DNA of 64,000 bases. Source: Spirosoma spitsbergense DSM 19989 (GTDB taxonomy: Bacteria > Bacteroidota > Bacteroidia > Cytophagales > Spirosomataceae). The stretch's first letter is position 1. Each line of letters begins with the position of its first letter. A program made the position numbers and the translations under genes. Shown one piece after another: positions 45,809 to 56,290 of the stretch. The notes below the pieces were generated by a model. The model was not told where the DNA came from, searched no databases, and worked only from the letters and a program-made list of their open reading frames with translations. The stretch is from positions 28,398 through 92,397 of the forward strand of contig NZ_KB893387.1 of NCBI RefSeq assembly GCF_000374085.1. Direction: 5' to 3'.

Positions 45809-48178
45809 TTATCGTACCAGCATCAGGTTACCCCGAATCATGGGTTTGGCGGGTACGGTATGGATGGTATAAACGTACATGCCCTGTGGCAGGGAGTTGC
45901 CGTTCAGGGTACCGTCGAAGGGGTGAGGGTACCCTTTGTCTGACGAGTAAATTATTCCCCCCCATCGGTTAAAAACCGTTACGATAGCATCCGGAAAGGC
46001 TTCGATACCCGGAAGCTCCCAACTATCGTTCATCCCGTCGCCATTGGGCGAAAACGCGTCGGGTATGTACAGTCGTGCCAGCACCGTAATGTGAACGGTA
46101 TGGTTGGCATCGCAGCCCGTACTATTTTTTACATCGACGGTATACGTAATATCATTGGTAATATCCTGCACAGTGGGATTTGCCAGCGTCGGATTATCCA
46201 GGTACGTAGACGCTGTCCACCCAAACTGGGTTGGGTTTCCGGTATAGACAGGATTCAGGGTGAAGGTATTGCCTTTGTAGGTGGTAATCGTATCGGCCAG
46301 TTGAATGGTCGGTATCGGAGCTACTACGGCTGTTCGGCTAGCAGTTACGTCTGTACATTCAGGGGCCGCCTTAACGCTATACGTTATAAGGTGATTACCG
46401 ATACCCGCCTGCTTCGCACTAAAGACCGTTCCTGTTATCCCCGCTCCTGTAAATATGCCCCCTGCCGGACTCCCAACGAGCGTGTATGTCGGAACATCCG
46501 TGCCACAAACACCTGGAATAGAATCGAACAGGATGACTACGGGAGGAAGCTGCGTGAGCAAAAGGGGCGTTGATGTTCCTTCGCAACCAAAAAGATCCGT
46601 GGCTACCACCGCATAGGACCCCGCACTGCTGGCGGCATATTGGGAAAGGTCAGTGCCCACCGCCACGCCCTCTTTTTTCCAGGCGTAGCTGACCCCACCC
46701 GTAGCGGTCAGCATCAGTGAACTCTGAGGGCAAATCCTATTCAGCGTCGTGGCTGTCTGGATCATGGGTACCACGGCAGCCGAACGCTCCAGGCTGACGG
46801 TGTCGGTATTGGCTTTGCAACCCAGGGTGGTATGCGTCAGAACGGCAAAGTAGCGCCCCGGCTGACTGGTTTGAAGCGTGTCGCCCGTATGCGAACCCGG
46901 CACTAGCTGATTATTACGGTACCATTGGTATTGTACGTTGGGGTCCTGGGTGGCATACAGACCTACGGTTCCGGTGGTGGCGCACAAATGACCGCTAAGG
47001 GAGAGTTTCGCATCCTTGCCAATAACGCCAATGGTCACCGTTTCTGAATTGCCTACTTTGCTACAGGTCGTTTTGGGTGATACCAGTACGGTATAGTCAC
47101 CGGCTTCGCGCACGGCCAGCGATGATTTTGTGGCCCCCACTATATTAATGCCATCCTTACGCCATTGATAGTTCCAGGTTGTATCCAGCGAGGCTCTGAG
47201 AATAGCTGAATCACCCTGGCAGATTGAGGCACTGCGTAAGGTGGGCCTGTTGGCAATCTGGACATCCGGTTTGGGCGTTGTCTGGGGAGGGCAGTCGATA
47301 ACCAGCAGCTGAAAGTCACGCCTTACTTCCCCAATTTTTATCCCGTTGCGATACTCCTCTACTTTCACCGCGAAAACGAACAGACCCAGTTGCGTAGCCG
47401 TAACGGATAGCTGCCCCGTTTTGGCATCCACCCCCAATGCCGGACTACCCTGAATGGCATTGGCAGCACTATAGCCCGGCAGCCAGCTTACGTCCGGGTA
47501 GGGGGCGGGCGAAACGGAATTCTGATTCGTGCCCTTCTGATTGAGGGGCGTTATCATGGAGTAACGAAGCTCATCACCATCGGGGTCGGTACCGCCGAAA
47601 GGAAAGGTGAACGGATCACCCAAACAAACATACTCGCCGTTTATGGGGCCAAAACGAGGGGATGAATTGGAGAAAATTCTCCCGTTTTGCTGGAGAGCCG
47701 GAAATTCGAGGTAAAAAGTGAAGCCGGTCTGGTCGGGGCCATTGATGTTATTGATTCCCGAGTTGCGGTTTCGTGTCTGGTAGGATATGTAGTATCCCTG
47801 CGGATCGGCGTAGGTGCCTGGATTGAGTTGAATACTAGCCTCGTACGTAAGGGAGATAAATTTGAGGTTCCGCTGGGCTGCGCAAAATTCATTGGCGTAA
47901 ATAACGGGTTCCCGGGCACTCGTTTGTACAACGGTAAAGATGGTCATCTGGACGTTGTCCCGCTTCCGGAAAATACCCAGTATACCCGTAGTTGCCTGTA
48001 GGGCCGCCCCGCGGGTTCCGTCTTCCAGGTAGTTGGTAACGATAATCCGGTACTGCCCCGGAACATTGGCAACGGCCCGCATTTCTATCTGGCCCCCCAC
48101 CTGGTGTGTTGCCAGCGAAGCCAGGGGGATACCCATAGCACAAAGCCAGAACAGGAAGCAGATGGTAGAAAAACGCAT
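45809..48178 (-). CDS. Secreted multi-domain surface protein with T9SS type B C-terminal domain
   Basis: 789 residues from MRFSTICFLFWLC. An N-terminal beta region (THQVGGQIEMRAV...) is followed by Ig-like repeats with paired Cys and Trp (YQWRKDGINIVGA, YQWYRNNQLVPGS, YAWKKEGVAVGTD) and the C-terminal CHU_C domain (YIPDAFSPNGDGMNDSWEL...VTVFNRWGGIIYSS...PQGMYVYTI) used for T9SS export. Adhesin-like role inferred. Unlike the protein at 17921 no PorP-type gene is adjacent. Confidence 0.88.
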   Translation of the reverse strand: MRFSTICFLFWLCAMGIPLASLATHQVGGQIEMRAVANVPGQYRIIVTNYLEDGTRGAALQATTGILGIFRKRDNVQMTIFTVVQTSAREPVIYANEFCAAQRNLKFISLTYEASIQLNPGTYADPQGYYISYQTRNRNSGINNINGPDQTGFTFYLEFPALQQNGRIFSNSSPRFGPINGEYVCLGDPFTFPFGGTDPDGDELRYSMITPLNQKGTNQNSVSPAPYPDVSWLPGYSAANAIQGSPALGVDAKTGQLSVTATQLGLFVFAVKVEEYRNGIKIGEVRRDFQLLVIDCPPQTTPKPDVQIANRPTLRSASICQGDSAILRASLDTTWNYQWRKDGINIVGATKSSLAVREAGDYTVLVSPKTTCSKVGNSETVTIGVIGKDAKLSLSGHLCATTGTVGLYATQDPNVQYQWYRNNQLVPGSHTGDTLQTSQPGRYFAVLTHTTLGCKANTDTVSLERSAAVVPMIQTATTLNRICPQSSLMLTATGGVSYAWKKEGVAVGTDLSQYAASSAGSYAVVATDLFGCEGTSTPLLLTQLPPVVILFDSIPGVCGTDVPTYTLVGSPAGGIFTGAGITGTVFSAKQAGIGNHLITYSVKAAPECTDVTASRTAVVAPIPTIQLADTITTYKGNTFTLNPVYTGNPTQFGWTASTYLDNPTLANPTVQDITNDITYTVDVKNSTGCDANHTVHITVLARLYIPDAFSPNGDGMNDSWELPGIEAFPDAIVTVFNRWGGIIYSSDKGYPHPFDGTLNGNSLPQGMYVYTIHTVPAKPMIRGNLMLVR

Positions 48179-48358
48179 AATCAGACCATGCAAGGATTAA
48201 GGATGGGCTACACGGGAAACAGGCTTTAAATATACGAAGGAAATTTAGTACTAATTGGATGACGGTCAGGGAATCCGGCTTTCACATAAAAAAGGAAATC
48301 CGGGGTCAGACTTTAACCGTTAATCACACTATTTTTAGCCGGATTATCGTCTATATCA

Positions 48359-49564
48359 CTACTTTATCTTAGCCAGAAACGTAATATTGTTGGCCACCAT
48401 GCCCGTACTGCGGATGTAATGCCCATACCGTAGTTCAACACTTTGCCAGTGTCCCGTTCCGAACAGACCGCCGGGCGGAGCCATCCGGATACCGGCACCG
48501 ATAAACTGGCTGTTGAAGCCCGAAATGTCGTAGTCACTCGTATAATATTTCTCCGTCAAACTGTGCTGGCCATAAGCAGCAAAATACCGTACGGCTGTCT
48601 GGTGGCTGAACCGGTAGAAGGGGCTGACCGACAGAAAGGAAGTTAATTTAATCGGTGTTTCGAGGTTAACGGTATGAGCCTGCATTCCCCAATCGTCGAT
48701 GTAATACCGGTAAAATGCCCGCACAATAACCCGGTCACCAGCAAAATAATGCAGCCGGATCCCGATGGGCAATTTTAGCCGGGAGCCAGGCAATCGCTCT
48801 ACGGTCTCGGAGCCGTCCCGGAAATAAATCCGGTGAAAGGGCGTACTCAATAACCCCTGCTGGAAAGCCGGTTCGACCGTAAGCAGCACCTGTAGCCGCT
48901 TATTGATAATCTGCGACAGGGACAAGCTGGCATTGTACGAATTACGGGGCTTGTAGGCAACGGGGTCTCTATCGCCGTGCGCACCGGAACCGTAGCCTTC
49001 GGGTCGTAGTTCGGGGGGTAATATCAGCTTCCAGGTATCGAAGAAAGCACCCGCTTTTACACTAATCTCCCGGTTGTTATCGGCCGAGGCTTTGGCAAAA
49101 CTCAGGTTAATGCCATACGATTTGTAATCGTATTCGGTGGAGTAGGAGAGGGCCACGCCTTTGGTCGTCCGATTGGCAGGATTGTTCACACTCCAGGATA
49201 AAGAAGGGTACACGTGCGTATCGCTGCGGGAAGCCGACGACACGGTGAGCGGGTCGATATTATCCGAGGAGGCCGAGGTATAGTGGTCGATATTGAAGTC
49301 GAAGGCAAACGTATGCAACCGGTTTTTCTGATCGGTCTTTGACATTATCAAATCGAACGATTGCGCCAGGTCGGTTAGTTTCTCGGTACCGATACCCCCT
49401 GTAACGGCCGAATTGTTACCGTCCTGATGATAGTAACTCGACACGATGTTTACTTCCTCAAACTTCAGTTTACGTTTCTCGTAAGCCGGTTTTTCGGTCG
49501 ACTGCGCGTGGCCTGCCCGTAACATGGTTAGCAGCAGCCCGACGGATATACATATTTTTTTCAT
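48359..49564 (-). CDS. DUF3570 outer-membrane protein
   Basis: 401 residues with signal peptide (MKKICISVGLLLTMLRAGHAQ). EVNIVSSYYHQDGNNSAVTGGIGTEKL is the family start; strands of a barrel follow, including ALSYSTEYDYKSYGINLSFAKAS and LGGTGHW-like loops. DUF3570 genes travel with DUF4266, ApbE and thioredoxin, as here; the family has been associated with flavin-based envelope redox systems. Last gene of this five-gene set. Confidence 0.88.
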   Translation of the reverse strand: MKKICISVGLLLTMLRAGHAQSTEKPAYEKRKLKFEEVNIVSSYYHQDGNNSAVTGGIGTEKLTDLAQSFDLIMSKTDQKNRLHTFAFDFNIDHYTSASSDNIDPLTVSSASRSDTHVYPSLSWSVNNPANRTTKGVALSYSTEYDYKSYGINLSFAKASADNNREISVKAGAFFDTWKLILPPELRPEGYGSGAHGDRDPVAYKPRNSYNASLSLSQIINKRLQVLLTVEPAFQQGLLSTPFHRIYFRDGSETVERLPGSRLKLPIGIRLHYFAGDRVIVRAFYRYYIDDWGMQAHTVNLETPIKLTSFLSVSPFYRFSHQTAVRYFAAYGQHSLTEKYYTSDYDISGFNSQFIGAGIRMAPPGGLFGTGHWQSVELRYGHYIRSTGMVANNITFLAKIK

Positions 49565-49575
49565 GAGTGATCCGC

Positions 49576-49797
49576 TTAGTTACAGCCGCAGCCTCCCCCA
49601 CTTTTACCCCCGTTGGCACCAGCCGCCCCTTCGCGGTAGAGGTAAAAATTTTGCTCGAACTTCTCCGACTTACGGGCCGATAGCTCCATTTCGGCATCGT
49701 TAATCCGGTTTTTCTGATACTCCTTCACGGTTGTACAGGCGGAAGTCCCCAGCAGCATTAGCCCGATTGCCAGTAGCCCGGCCCTTTGGTTGTTCAT
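49576..49797 (-). CDS. DUF4266 small lipoprotein with Cys-Gly-Cys tail
   Basis: 73 residues. Lipobox LLGTSAC (Cys21), then TTVKEYQKNRINDAEM, SEKFEQNFYLYREGA and a C-terminal GGGCGCN. The family always accompanies DUF3570. The Cys-Gly-Cys tail could be a redox or metal-binding site for the thioredoxin or Rieske protein; that is inference. Confidence 0.88.
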   Translation of the reverse strand: MNNQRAGLLAIGLMLLGTSACTTVKEYQKNRINDAEMELSARKSEKFEQNFYLYREGAAGANGGKSGGGCGCN

Positions 49798-49811
49798 TGT
49801 TCGAGTAGTGT

Positions 49812-50795
49812 TTATAAGGTGTTAGCCCGATCAGTGATCCGAATATTATCGGAGGTGAACAGGGAATCAGTATCATCAATGATTACGCAGGCGATCTGCC
49901 GCATTTGGTTAATCAGGTCCAGCCCCACCCGTACGCCCATCACCATAACGGGAGTGGCCAGGGCATCGGCCAGTTCGGCGTTGGGAGCCATAATGGTTAC
50001 GCTTTTTATCCCCGAAACCGGAAAGCCTGTTTTTGGGTCGATGGTATGCGAATAACGCTTTCCGTCGATGACGGCATACTTCTCGTAGTTACCCGATGTG
50101 GCTACGGCCATGTTGCTGATGGCAAAGTAGGAAAATGCCTGCCTGGGGCCATCCAGCCGGGGGCCATTCCGGTCCGCAGCACCGGGGTCGGCAATGCCGA
50201 TGGTCCAGGGTTGTCCGTTAGGCTGATTGCCCCAGGTAGTCAGATCCCCGGCCGCGTTGACGATTCCGTGCTCAACTCCTCCCCCGCGCAGCACCCGTTT
50301 GGCCTGTTCGGCAGCATAGCCTTTACCAATACCGCCAAAGCCAATCCGCATCCCTTTCTCTTTCAGGAAAATCGTGCTTTCGTCTGCGTTGAGGAGTACG
50401 TTTCGATAATTGATCAGCTGAACCATTTGCCGGGCCGTTTCAGGGTCAGGCAGTTGGGTAAGGGTCGCGTCGAAGTTCCAGAGTCTTTTGTCAATGGACC
50501 CGTACGTAATATCAAAAGCTCCCTGGGTCAGGTCCGATAGCCGGAGCGACCGCTGAATCAGGGCGAAAACCTCCGCATCCACCCGGACGGGGCTAATACC
50601 AGCTTTGGCATTAATCTGATTCGTCTGGCTCTGGTCACTAAATGTTGTCAGCAATGCTTCGATCCGGCTGATTTCGGCGATGGCTTCATCGATGCGGGCA
50701 TTGGCCCAGTCGGCATCATCGCTCACCACGCTAATCTCGAAGCGGTTACCCATGAGCCGCTGCACCCGGCGGTGGAGACCCGGTTCGGCTGTCAT
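49812..50795 (-). CDS. apbE: FAD:protein FMN transferase (ApbE family), no signal peptide
   Basis: 327 residues starting MTAEPGLHRRVQ; its ATG overlaps the thioredoxin stop as ATGA, which fixes the start. ApbE features: MGNRFEISVV, AFDITYGSIDKRLWNF, GIGKGYAAEQAKRVL, AAGDLTTWG, TSGNYEKY and the Mg-binding SHTIDPKTGFPV. It attaches FMN to Ser/Thr of acceptor proteins. Most bacterial ApbE proteins are exported; I see no export signal here. No obvious FMN-acceptor domain is encoded next to it. Confidence 0.88.
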   Translation of the reverse strand: MTAEPGLHRRVQRLMGNRFEISVVSDDADWANARIDEAIAEISRIEALLTTFSDQSQTNQINAKAGISPVRVDAEVFALIQRSLRLSDLTQGAFDITYGSIDKRLWNFDATLTQLPDPETARQMVQLINYRNVLLNADESTIFLKEKGMRIGFGGIGKGYAAEQAKRVLRGGGVEHGIVNAAGDLTTWGNQPNGQPWTIGIADPGAADRNGPRLDGPRQAFSYFAISNMAVATSGNYEKYAVIDGKRYSHTIDPKTGFPVSGIKSVTIMAPNAELADALATPVMVMGVRVGLDLINQMRQIACVIIDDTDSLFTSDNIRITDRANTL

Positions 50796-51235
50796 TTGTC
50801 CACAGGCATCTTTGACTGAATCTGTTCGGTCATGGAAGCTATAGTCAATGATTTTGGGTAGCCATCCCATTCCTGAAAGATCTTGCCACTGGCATCGAGC
50901 AGTACGGTAAACGGAAACTTGCCCTGGTGGTTATATTTTTCGGCCAGCGCTTCATTACGGGCCGTTTGCTCGGCACTCAGCTGGTTTTTCGACAGGCGCG
51001 GGAAATCGGCCCGGACCAGTACCAGCCGCTCAGCCGAGAACGACTGAAAATCGGCCGATTCAAATACGTCTTTCTTTAATTTGATGCAGGGGCCGCACCA
51101 GTCCGAGCCGGAAAAATTCACCAGAATCAGCTTGTGCGATTTTTCGGCTTCGGCTTTCGCCCGAGTAAAATCGAGTTCCCATTGGGGAGTCGTACCGGTC
51201 AACAAAACAAAAAGACTGACGATCAGCAGTTTCAT
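50792..51235 (-). CDS. Exported thioredoxin-fold protein
   Basis: 147 residues with a signal peptide (LLIVSLFVLLTGTTP). VNFSGSDWCGPCIKLKKDVF holds the CGPC active site; KFPFTVLLDASGKIFQEWDGY has the cis-Pro loop. Probably keeps cysteines of neighbouring envelope proteins reduced. Operon with apbE. Confidence 0.9.
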   Translation of the reverse strand: MKLLIVSLFVLLTGTTPQWELDFTRAKAEAEKSHKLILVNFSGSDWCGPCIKLKKDVFESADFQSFSAERLVLVRADFPRLSKNQLSAEQTARNEALAEKYNHQGKFPFTVLLDASGKIFQEWDGYPKSLTIASMTEQIQSKMPVDK

Positions 51236-51281
51236 ACTGGGGTAAGTTAGGTTGGCTATTTTTTAGTAAATTGGTTGATTG

Positions 51282-51827
51282 CTAGGTGTACACCACCAGG
51301 GTTTTACCATCGGTAGCTGTTTTGTAAACGGCAATGCCACCGCTTCCAAAGCTGTTTTTGCCCCTCCCCGTCAGGTCGAAGCGGGCACCGTGTACGGTAC
51401 AGTAAAACTCCGTTTTATTGAAGATGATGTTCTTCCTGGGTTCATGACTGCACGTTTGTGTTACGGCTACATACACGCCTGCACTGGTTTGGGCAACCAC
51501 AATACCGCTCTGAGCGATATATCCGCCCACGGTTTTCAGCGCGGCAGCCGCCGTACTGGTCAGGTCGATGGTTAGCAACCGGTTCTTGATGGTACTCAAA
51601 TCCGTAGTGCTGCCCGCCGTTGTTGTCGATGTAACCGTAGAAGAGGTAGCTGAACTGGACGTGGCCGTAGTCGATACGGGTGTTGTGGTGCTAACAGGCG
51701 TACTGGAAGCAGGCGAAATGACCAGCGCATCAACCACCGAATCGCTCTCGTGTACGCAGCCCGTCAGGGCAGCCATCAGTGCCGCTCCGGTAAATCCCAT
51801 TGATTTCAAAAAATCATACCGCGTCAT
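51282..51827 (-). CDS. Rieske [2Fe-2S] lipoprotein with Ser/Thr-rich linker
   Basis: 181 residues. A Tat/lipoprotein-like leader (MTRYDFLKSMGFTGAALMAALTGC, Cys24) is followed by a long Ser/Thr-rich linker (about 38-75) and a Rieske domain with CSHE and CTVHGARF, the Cys-x-His and Cys-x2-His cluster ligands. A mobile electron carrier tethered to the membrane is inferred. First gene of the redox island. Confidence 0.88.
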   Translation of the reverse strand: MTRYDFLKSMGFTGAALMAALTGCVHESDSVVDALVISPASSTPVSTTTPVSTTATSSSATSSTVTSTTTAGSTTDLSTIKNRLLTIDLTSTAAAALKTVGGYIAQSGIVVAQTSAGVYVAVTQTCSHEPRKNIIFNKTEFYCTVHGARFDLTGRGKNSFGSGGIAVYKTATDGKTLVVYT

Positions 51828-52095
51828 GGCAGGTCTTGTTTGTCAGTTGAGTATAGTCCGTTGGTACTGATTGTTATTCAGGCACATTTGTTAGTAGGAT
51901 TACGACGTATAAACGTAATTCGTTGCACGAAAAAGGTGGCCTGAAGAATCATTTTTTTTGACAGGGTGGCCAGTTCAGGAGATACGGGAATTTTGCAACA
52001 ACTTTCTCAGGATAAAACCAGTACAGCGTGCTTTATCAGTAAGAAAGCTTTTGCGCTATAAAGCCTAAGCGGTAATCTTGTTCCAACTTACGTCT

Positions 52096-54573
52096 ATGAA
52101 ACAAATCGCCTGTGTCCTCCTGCTCCTTGCCTGTTCTCCGTCATTGTCTGCCCAGTCGAATCTCAGGCTGTGGTACAAACAGCCTGCCGCTGTCTGGACG
52201 GAGGCTTTGCCCATTGGTAACGGCCGGGTGGGGGCCATGATTTTTGGGAGAGTGAACGACGAACTGATTCAACTCAACGAGAGTACACTCTGGTCGGGCG
52301 GGCCGGTAACCGGACATGTTAACCCGGACGCCCCTGCCTTTCTACCTCAGATTCGGCAGGCCCTGGCGGAGGAGAAGTACAAAGAGGCAACCGAACTGGC
52401 CAAACACATGCAGGGACTCTACACCCAGTCGTACCTGCCTTTGGGCGATTTGATGCTAAAACAGGATACCAAAGGAACCACGCCGTCGGCTTATTACCGC
52501 GATCTTGACATTCAGAAAGCGGTGGCCACTACACGGTTTACGGTTAATGGTACGGACTACGTACGGGAAATCTTTAGTTCAGCCCCCGATCAGTTGATGG
52601 TTATTCGCCTGACGGCCAGCAAGCCCGGACAAATTAGTTTCGATGCCGCTACCCGGAGCCAGCTTCGGGTTAAAAGTACTGGTAATGGAACCAGCGAATG
52701 GGTGATGCGTGGTAAAGCACCTACCCAGGTAGATCCCAACTACTATAACCCCAAAGACCGTGAACATATCGTTTATGATGACACCCAGGATTGTAAGGGC
52801 ATGCGCTTCCAGTTGCGACTGAAAGCATTGAACAAGGGCGGAACGGTGCAGACCGACACGGCTGGTCTCCACGTTCGGAATGCCACGGAAGTACTACTGC
52901 TGGTAACGGCCACGACTAGTTTCAACGGCTATGACAAATGCCCCGACAAGGATGGAAAAGACGAAAATAAACTCGCAGAAGATATTATTCGTAACGCCGT
53001 TGGTAAAGATTACCAAACCCTGCTGAGTCGGCACATGGCGGATTATCAGGGTTTTTTCAATCGGTTCTCTCTTCAGATAACCGATACAACGGCCAGAAAG
53101 CTGAGTACGTCTTCACCCTCCGACGAACGACTACAGGCATACAGTAAGGGAGGCTATGATCCCGGCCTGGAAACGTTGTATGCCCAGTACGGGCGATATT
53201 TACTTATAGCCAGTTCGCGGGTGCCGAATGTACCGGCCAACCTGCAGGGTATCTGGAACAAAGAACTGCGGGCGCCCTGGAGTTCCAACTATACCATCAA
53301 CATCAACACCCAGATGAACTACTGGCCGGTGGAGGTAACGAACCTGTCGGAGTTGCACCAGCCTTTGCTGGGCTTCATTGGCGAACTGGCTAAAAATGGG
53401 GCTGCTGTGGCAAAGGAGTTTTACAACATGCACGGTTGGGTAGCGCACCATAACAGCGACATCTGGGCTATTGCCAATCCCGTTGGCGACAAAGGGCAGG
53501 GTGACCCAAAATGGGCCAACTGGAATCAGGGTGCGGGCTGGTTGTGCCAGCACCTGTGGGAACATTACCGGTTTACGGGCAATCAGACCTTCCTGAAAGA
53601 AACGGCTTACCCGCTCATGAAGGGAGCCGCTTTGTTCTACCTGGACTGGTTGGTGGAGGATAAAGATGGGTATCTGGTAGCCTCGCCTTCCAATTCGCCC
53701 GAAAATGATTTTATCGATTCAAACGGGCAGGCGGCCTCCATTTCGGTGGCTACGACGATGGATATGTCCATCATGTGGGATTTGTTTACCAACCTGATCG
53801 ACGCGTCTACCGTATTGAATACCGAGCCTGAATTTCGCCGGATGCTGATTGAAAAACGGAAGAAGTTTTACCCGCTTCATATTGGGCATAAAGGCAATTT
53901 GCAGGAATGGAACAAAGACTGGGACGATGTGGACCCGCAACACCGGCACGTGTCGCACCTGTTCGGCCTGCATCCCGGTCATCAGATATCTCCGGTCACG
54001 ACACCCGAATTCGCGGCTGCGGCCAAAAAGACGCTGGAAATACGGGGCGATGCCGGAACGGGCTGGAGCCGGGCCTGGAAAGTGAACTTCTGGGCACGCC
54101 TGCTGGATGGCAACCATGCCTACACGCTGCTTCGGCAGTTGTTGAACTACACCAGCCAAACGGGAACAAAGTATGGTAGTAAAGAAGGCGGGGGAACGTA
54201 CCCCAATTTCTTCGACGCGCACCCACCTTTCCAGATTGACGGTAATTTTGGCGGCACGGCGGGTATGGCCGAAATGCTGATCCAGAGCCACCTGGATGCT
54301 ATTCATCTGCTGGCCGCCCTGCCCGATGCCTGGAAAGATGGCCGTGTTACTGGCCTGAAAGCGAGGGGTAATTTTGAGGTGGGTATACAGTGGAAAAACC
54401 ACCGGCTCACAACGGCCACGGTCAAATCCATAAATGGAGAACCCTGTAAAATCAGAACCAGTCAACCGCTGGCCATAAACGGCAAAAAAGCCAATTCCAG
54501 GGCAACTGAAATTGGCTTTGTCACGGAGTTTTCAACAAAAAAGGGGCAGACCTATATGTTATCAGCGTTATAG
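52096..54573 (+). CDS. GH95 alpha-L-fucosidase
   Basis: 825 residues with signal peptide ([19 protein letters not shown]). [29 protein letters not shown] is the family opening; the (alpha/alpha)6 barrel contains [43 protein letters not shown], and [21 protein letters not shown] near the C-terminus. GH95 enzymes release alpha-1,2-linked fucose (or galactose). The ATG at 52096 is preferred to the TTG frame start at 52078. Suggests use of plant or mucin-type glycans. Confidence 0.92.
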   Translation: MKQIACVLLLLACSPSLSAQSNLRLWYKQPAAVWTEALPIGNGRVGAMIFGRVNDELIQLNESTLWSGGPVTGHVNPDAPAFLPQIRQALAEEKYKEATELAKHMQGLYTQSYLPLGDLMLKQDTKGTTPSAYYRDLDIQKAVATTRFTVNGTDYVREIFSSAPDQLMVIRLTASKPGQISFDAATRSQLRVKSTGNGTSEWVMRGKAPTQVDPNYYNPKDREHIVYDDTQDCKGMRFQLRLKALNKGGTVQTDTAGLHVRNATEVLLLVTATTSFNGYDKCPDKDGKDENKLAEDIIRNAVGKDYQTLLSRHMADYQGFFNRFSLQITDTTARKLSTSSPSDERLQAYSKGGYDPGLETLYAQYGRYLLIASSRVPNVPANLQGIWNKELRAPWSSNYTININTQMNYWPVEVTNLSELHQPLLGFIGELAKNGAAVAKEFYNMHGWVAHHNSDIWAIANPVGDKGQGDPKWANWNQGAGWLCQHLWEHYRFTGNQTFLKETAYPLMKGAALFYLDWLVEDKDGYLVASPSNSPENDFIDSNGQAASISVATTMDMSIMWDLFTNLIDASTVLNTEPEFRRMLIEKRKKFYPLHIGHKGNLQEWNKDWDDVDPQHRHVSHLFGLHPGHQISPVTTPEFAAAAKKTLEIRGDAGTGWSRAWKVNFWARLLDGNHAYTLLRQLLNYTSQTGTKYGSKEGGGTYPNFFDAHPPFQIDGNFGGTAGMAEMLIQSHLDAIHLLAALPDAWKDGRVTGLKARGNFEVGIQWKNHRLTTATVKSINGEPCKIRTSQPLAINGKKANSRATEIGFVTEFSTKKGQTYMLSAL

Positions 54574-54596
54574 GAGCCAGCCTAAGCACTAAACAG

Positions 54597-55928
54597 CTAG
54601 GTTCCTGAGGTAATAAAGAGCTGCACCTTTAACTGGTCATTCGCTTTTTGCTGGTTACCCAGCACTACCCGCTGCACATAATCTTGTAGGGAATAATTCC
54701 GCTGACTAATCTGCTGAAACTCCGCCGACGTGGGAATCGTCAGTAACAGCGGTTGATTTAAGGCTTTCCGCTTGATAATCTGTCCAATATAGTACGTCAG
54801 ATCGAAGGTGTACGAATCCGCCAGCGTTAGCGCATTCGGATCGTAGCTGTAGGCTGCTACTGCTGCCGAACTTCCGGTTACGCCACCCGGAAACGAAATG
54901 GGCAGCACATCATTCTGGGTATTGGTGAAAAACAGGGCCAGTGGAGGTGGTTGCATATTGTCGTTCAGCGTTTTCCGGACGGGGCTGATAACCAGCAGAG
55001 CTTTATTGAGATCGGCAAACTTCTCCGGACGGTCAAACTGATTAAGATACGGGAACTCAAGACGCGTTTGTAACTGGGCACCCGGTACCACAAAGGATGT
55101 ATTATCGGTCAGGCGACTGCTAACCGCATCGGTGCGATTTTTGAGCGCACTTAGTACGGTACCGCTCAGGTCGTTCTTAACCTGCGAGAAGTAGATGGCC
55201 GAGAAGGGAAACAGAAGCGTAGACGCTGTCTGGTCAATATCGGTCGAATGATAATAGAAACGCAGGCCACTGCTGGCAGTTGCGAATCCGACAAACGTAT
55301 TGGCATTGGAATTGCAGTTCAGGGCAAAACCCGGCAAAAATTCAGCCAGCGCCGTAGCATCACTGACCGTACCGTTCTGTAGTTTGGCAAAAAAGGCCTG
55401 TGTCAGGGCATCGGGCATCCGAATCTGTACTTGCCTTGTGCGACTCCTCGGCTGGGGAATGAACGTCTTTTGTACGATTGCTTTAGGGTCGTAATCCAGT
55501 GAACTGGTGTTGTAGTACAACTGATTCTCCATGGGTCGAAGCAACGGATGTACACTCAGATTGAACTGCGACGCAGAGTCGCCGTACACAAAGGCATAAT
55601 TCAATTCCAGTACCAGCGAATCCAGCCGAATGTTGGTTTGCGTATTCAGCGAGTTGGCCGCGTAATTGACGGATGCAAAGCTCCGGGCGGTCATTTTGCC
55701 GGTTTGGGCGTCCGTCCAGCGGCCCACCAGCAGATTGGCATCACCGGATGTAGCAAACGAGTCAGGTTTCAGCACCGTCGACGTTTTGACGGTTACGGAA
55801 TCCACCGACTGCACGAGCAGTTCCTGTGGGTTGATAACCGATTGCCCTACGTTGAGGTCGCCCGTTTGACAGGAAAATAGCACAATACCGGTCAGCAACA
55901 GCAAACCGGCGTACCAGAATGTACGCAT
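54597..55928 (-). CDS. DUF4270-family lipoprotein
   Basis: 443 residues with lipobox (LLLLTGIVLFSC). The family signatures include a NVGQSVINPQELLVQSVDSVTVKTST opening and many short strands. Function unknown. Third gene of the Kelch-DUF4907-DUF4270 unit, a combination seen in other Bacteroidota. The in-frame TTG two codons upstream is not preferred. Confidence 0.85.
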   Translation of the reverse strand: MRTFWYAGLLLLTGIVLFSCQTGDLNVGQSVINPQELLVQSVDSVTVKTSTVLKPDSFATSGDANLLVGRWTDAQTGKMTARSFASVNYAANSLNTQTNIRLDSLVLELNYAFVYGDSASQFNLSVHPLLRPMENQLYYNTSSLDYDPKAIVQKTFIPQPRSRTRQVQIRMPDALTQAFFAKLQNGTVSDATALAEFLPGFALNCNSNANTFVGFATASSGLRFYYHSTDIDQTASTLLFPFSAIYFSQVKNDLSGTVLSALKNRTDAVSSRLTDNTSFVVPGAQLQTRLEFPYLNQFDRPEKFADLNKALLVISPVRKTLNDNMQPPPLALFFTNTQNDVLPISFPGGVTGSSAAVAAYSYDPNALTLADSYTFDLTYYIGQIIKRKALNQPLLLTIPTSAEFQQISQRNYSLQDYVQRVVLGNQQKANDQLKVQLFITSGT

Positions 55929-55939
55929 AATCAAAGAAT

Positions 55940-56290
55940 TCAGGGAATTTTTACGCCTAACTGACGTAACTCTTCATTGGTCAGCGTAGGCAAGGCCTCC
56001 GTCTGCTGTATTTTCTCCACTACCCGCTCACCGACCCGACGGGCCTGCTCCTGGCTGGAAAAAGCTACCATACCGGGCACTCCCGGTATGGTAGGCTGAT
56101 GAATGAATGGTTTTCCATTGTTCAGAATGTCGTAGCCCCAGCCGTTGGGACTCCTGATTACCTGAACCTGGTAATGATTTTGCCGCAGGTCATACAGTTG
56201 GTAAGCCGTGGTAGCGGCCAAACCAATCAGCAACAGCCCTAGTAACAGCCGGATCAACTTTGTTTGCGTGCTGGTTGTTACGACCGGCAT
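55940..56290 (-). CDS. DUF4907-family single-pass protein
   Basis: 116 residues with an N-terminal membrane anchor (LIRLLLGLLLIGLAATTAYQLY) and the family core VQVIRSPNGWGYDILNNGKPFIHQPTIPGV. Its ATG shares one base with the stop of the Kelch gene (TAATG), showing translational coupling. Function unknown. Confidence 0.87.
   Translation of the reverse strand: MPVVTTSTQTKLIRLLLGLLLIGLAATTAYQLYDLRQNHYQVQVIRSPNGWGYDILNNGKPFIHQPTIPGVPGMVAFSSQEQARRVGERVVEKIQQTEALPTLTNEELRQLGVKIP

Noticed and set aside
47966..47985. Another AATACCCAG match
   Set aside because: Lies within coding sequence of the T9SS surface protein and matches only nine bases; taken as chance.
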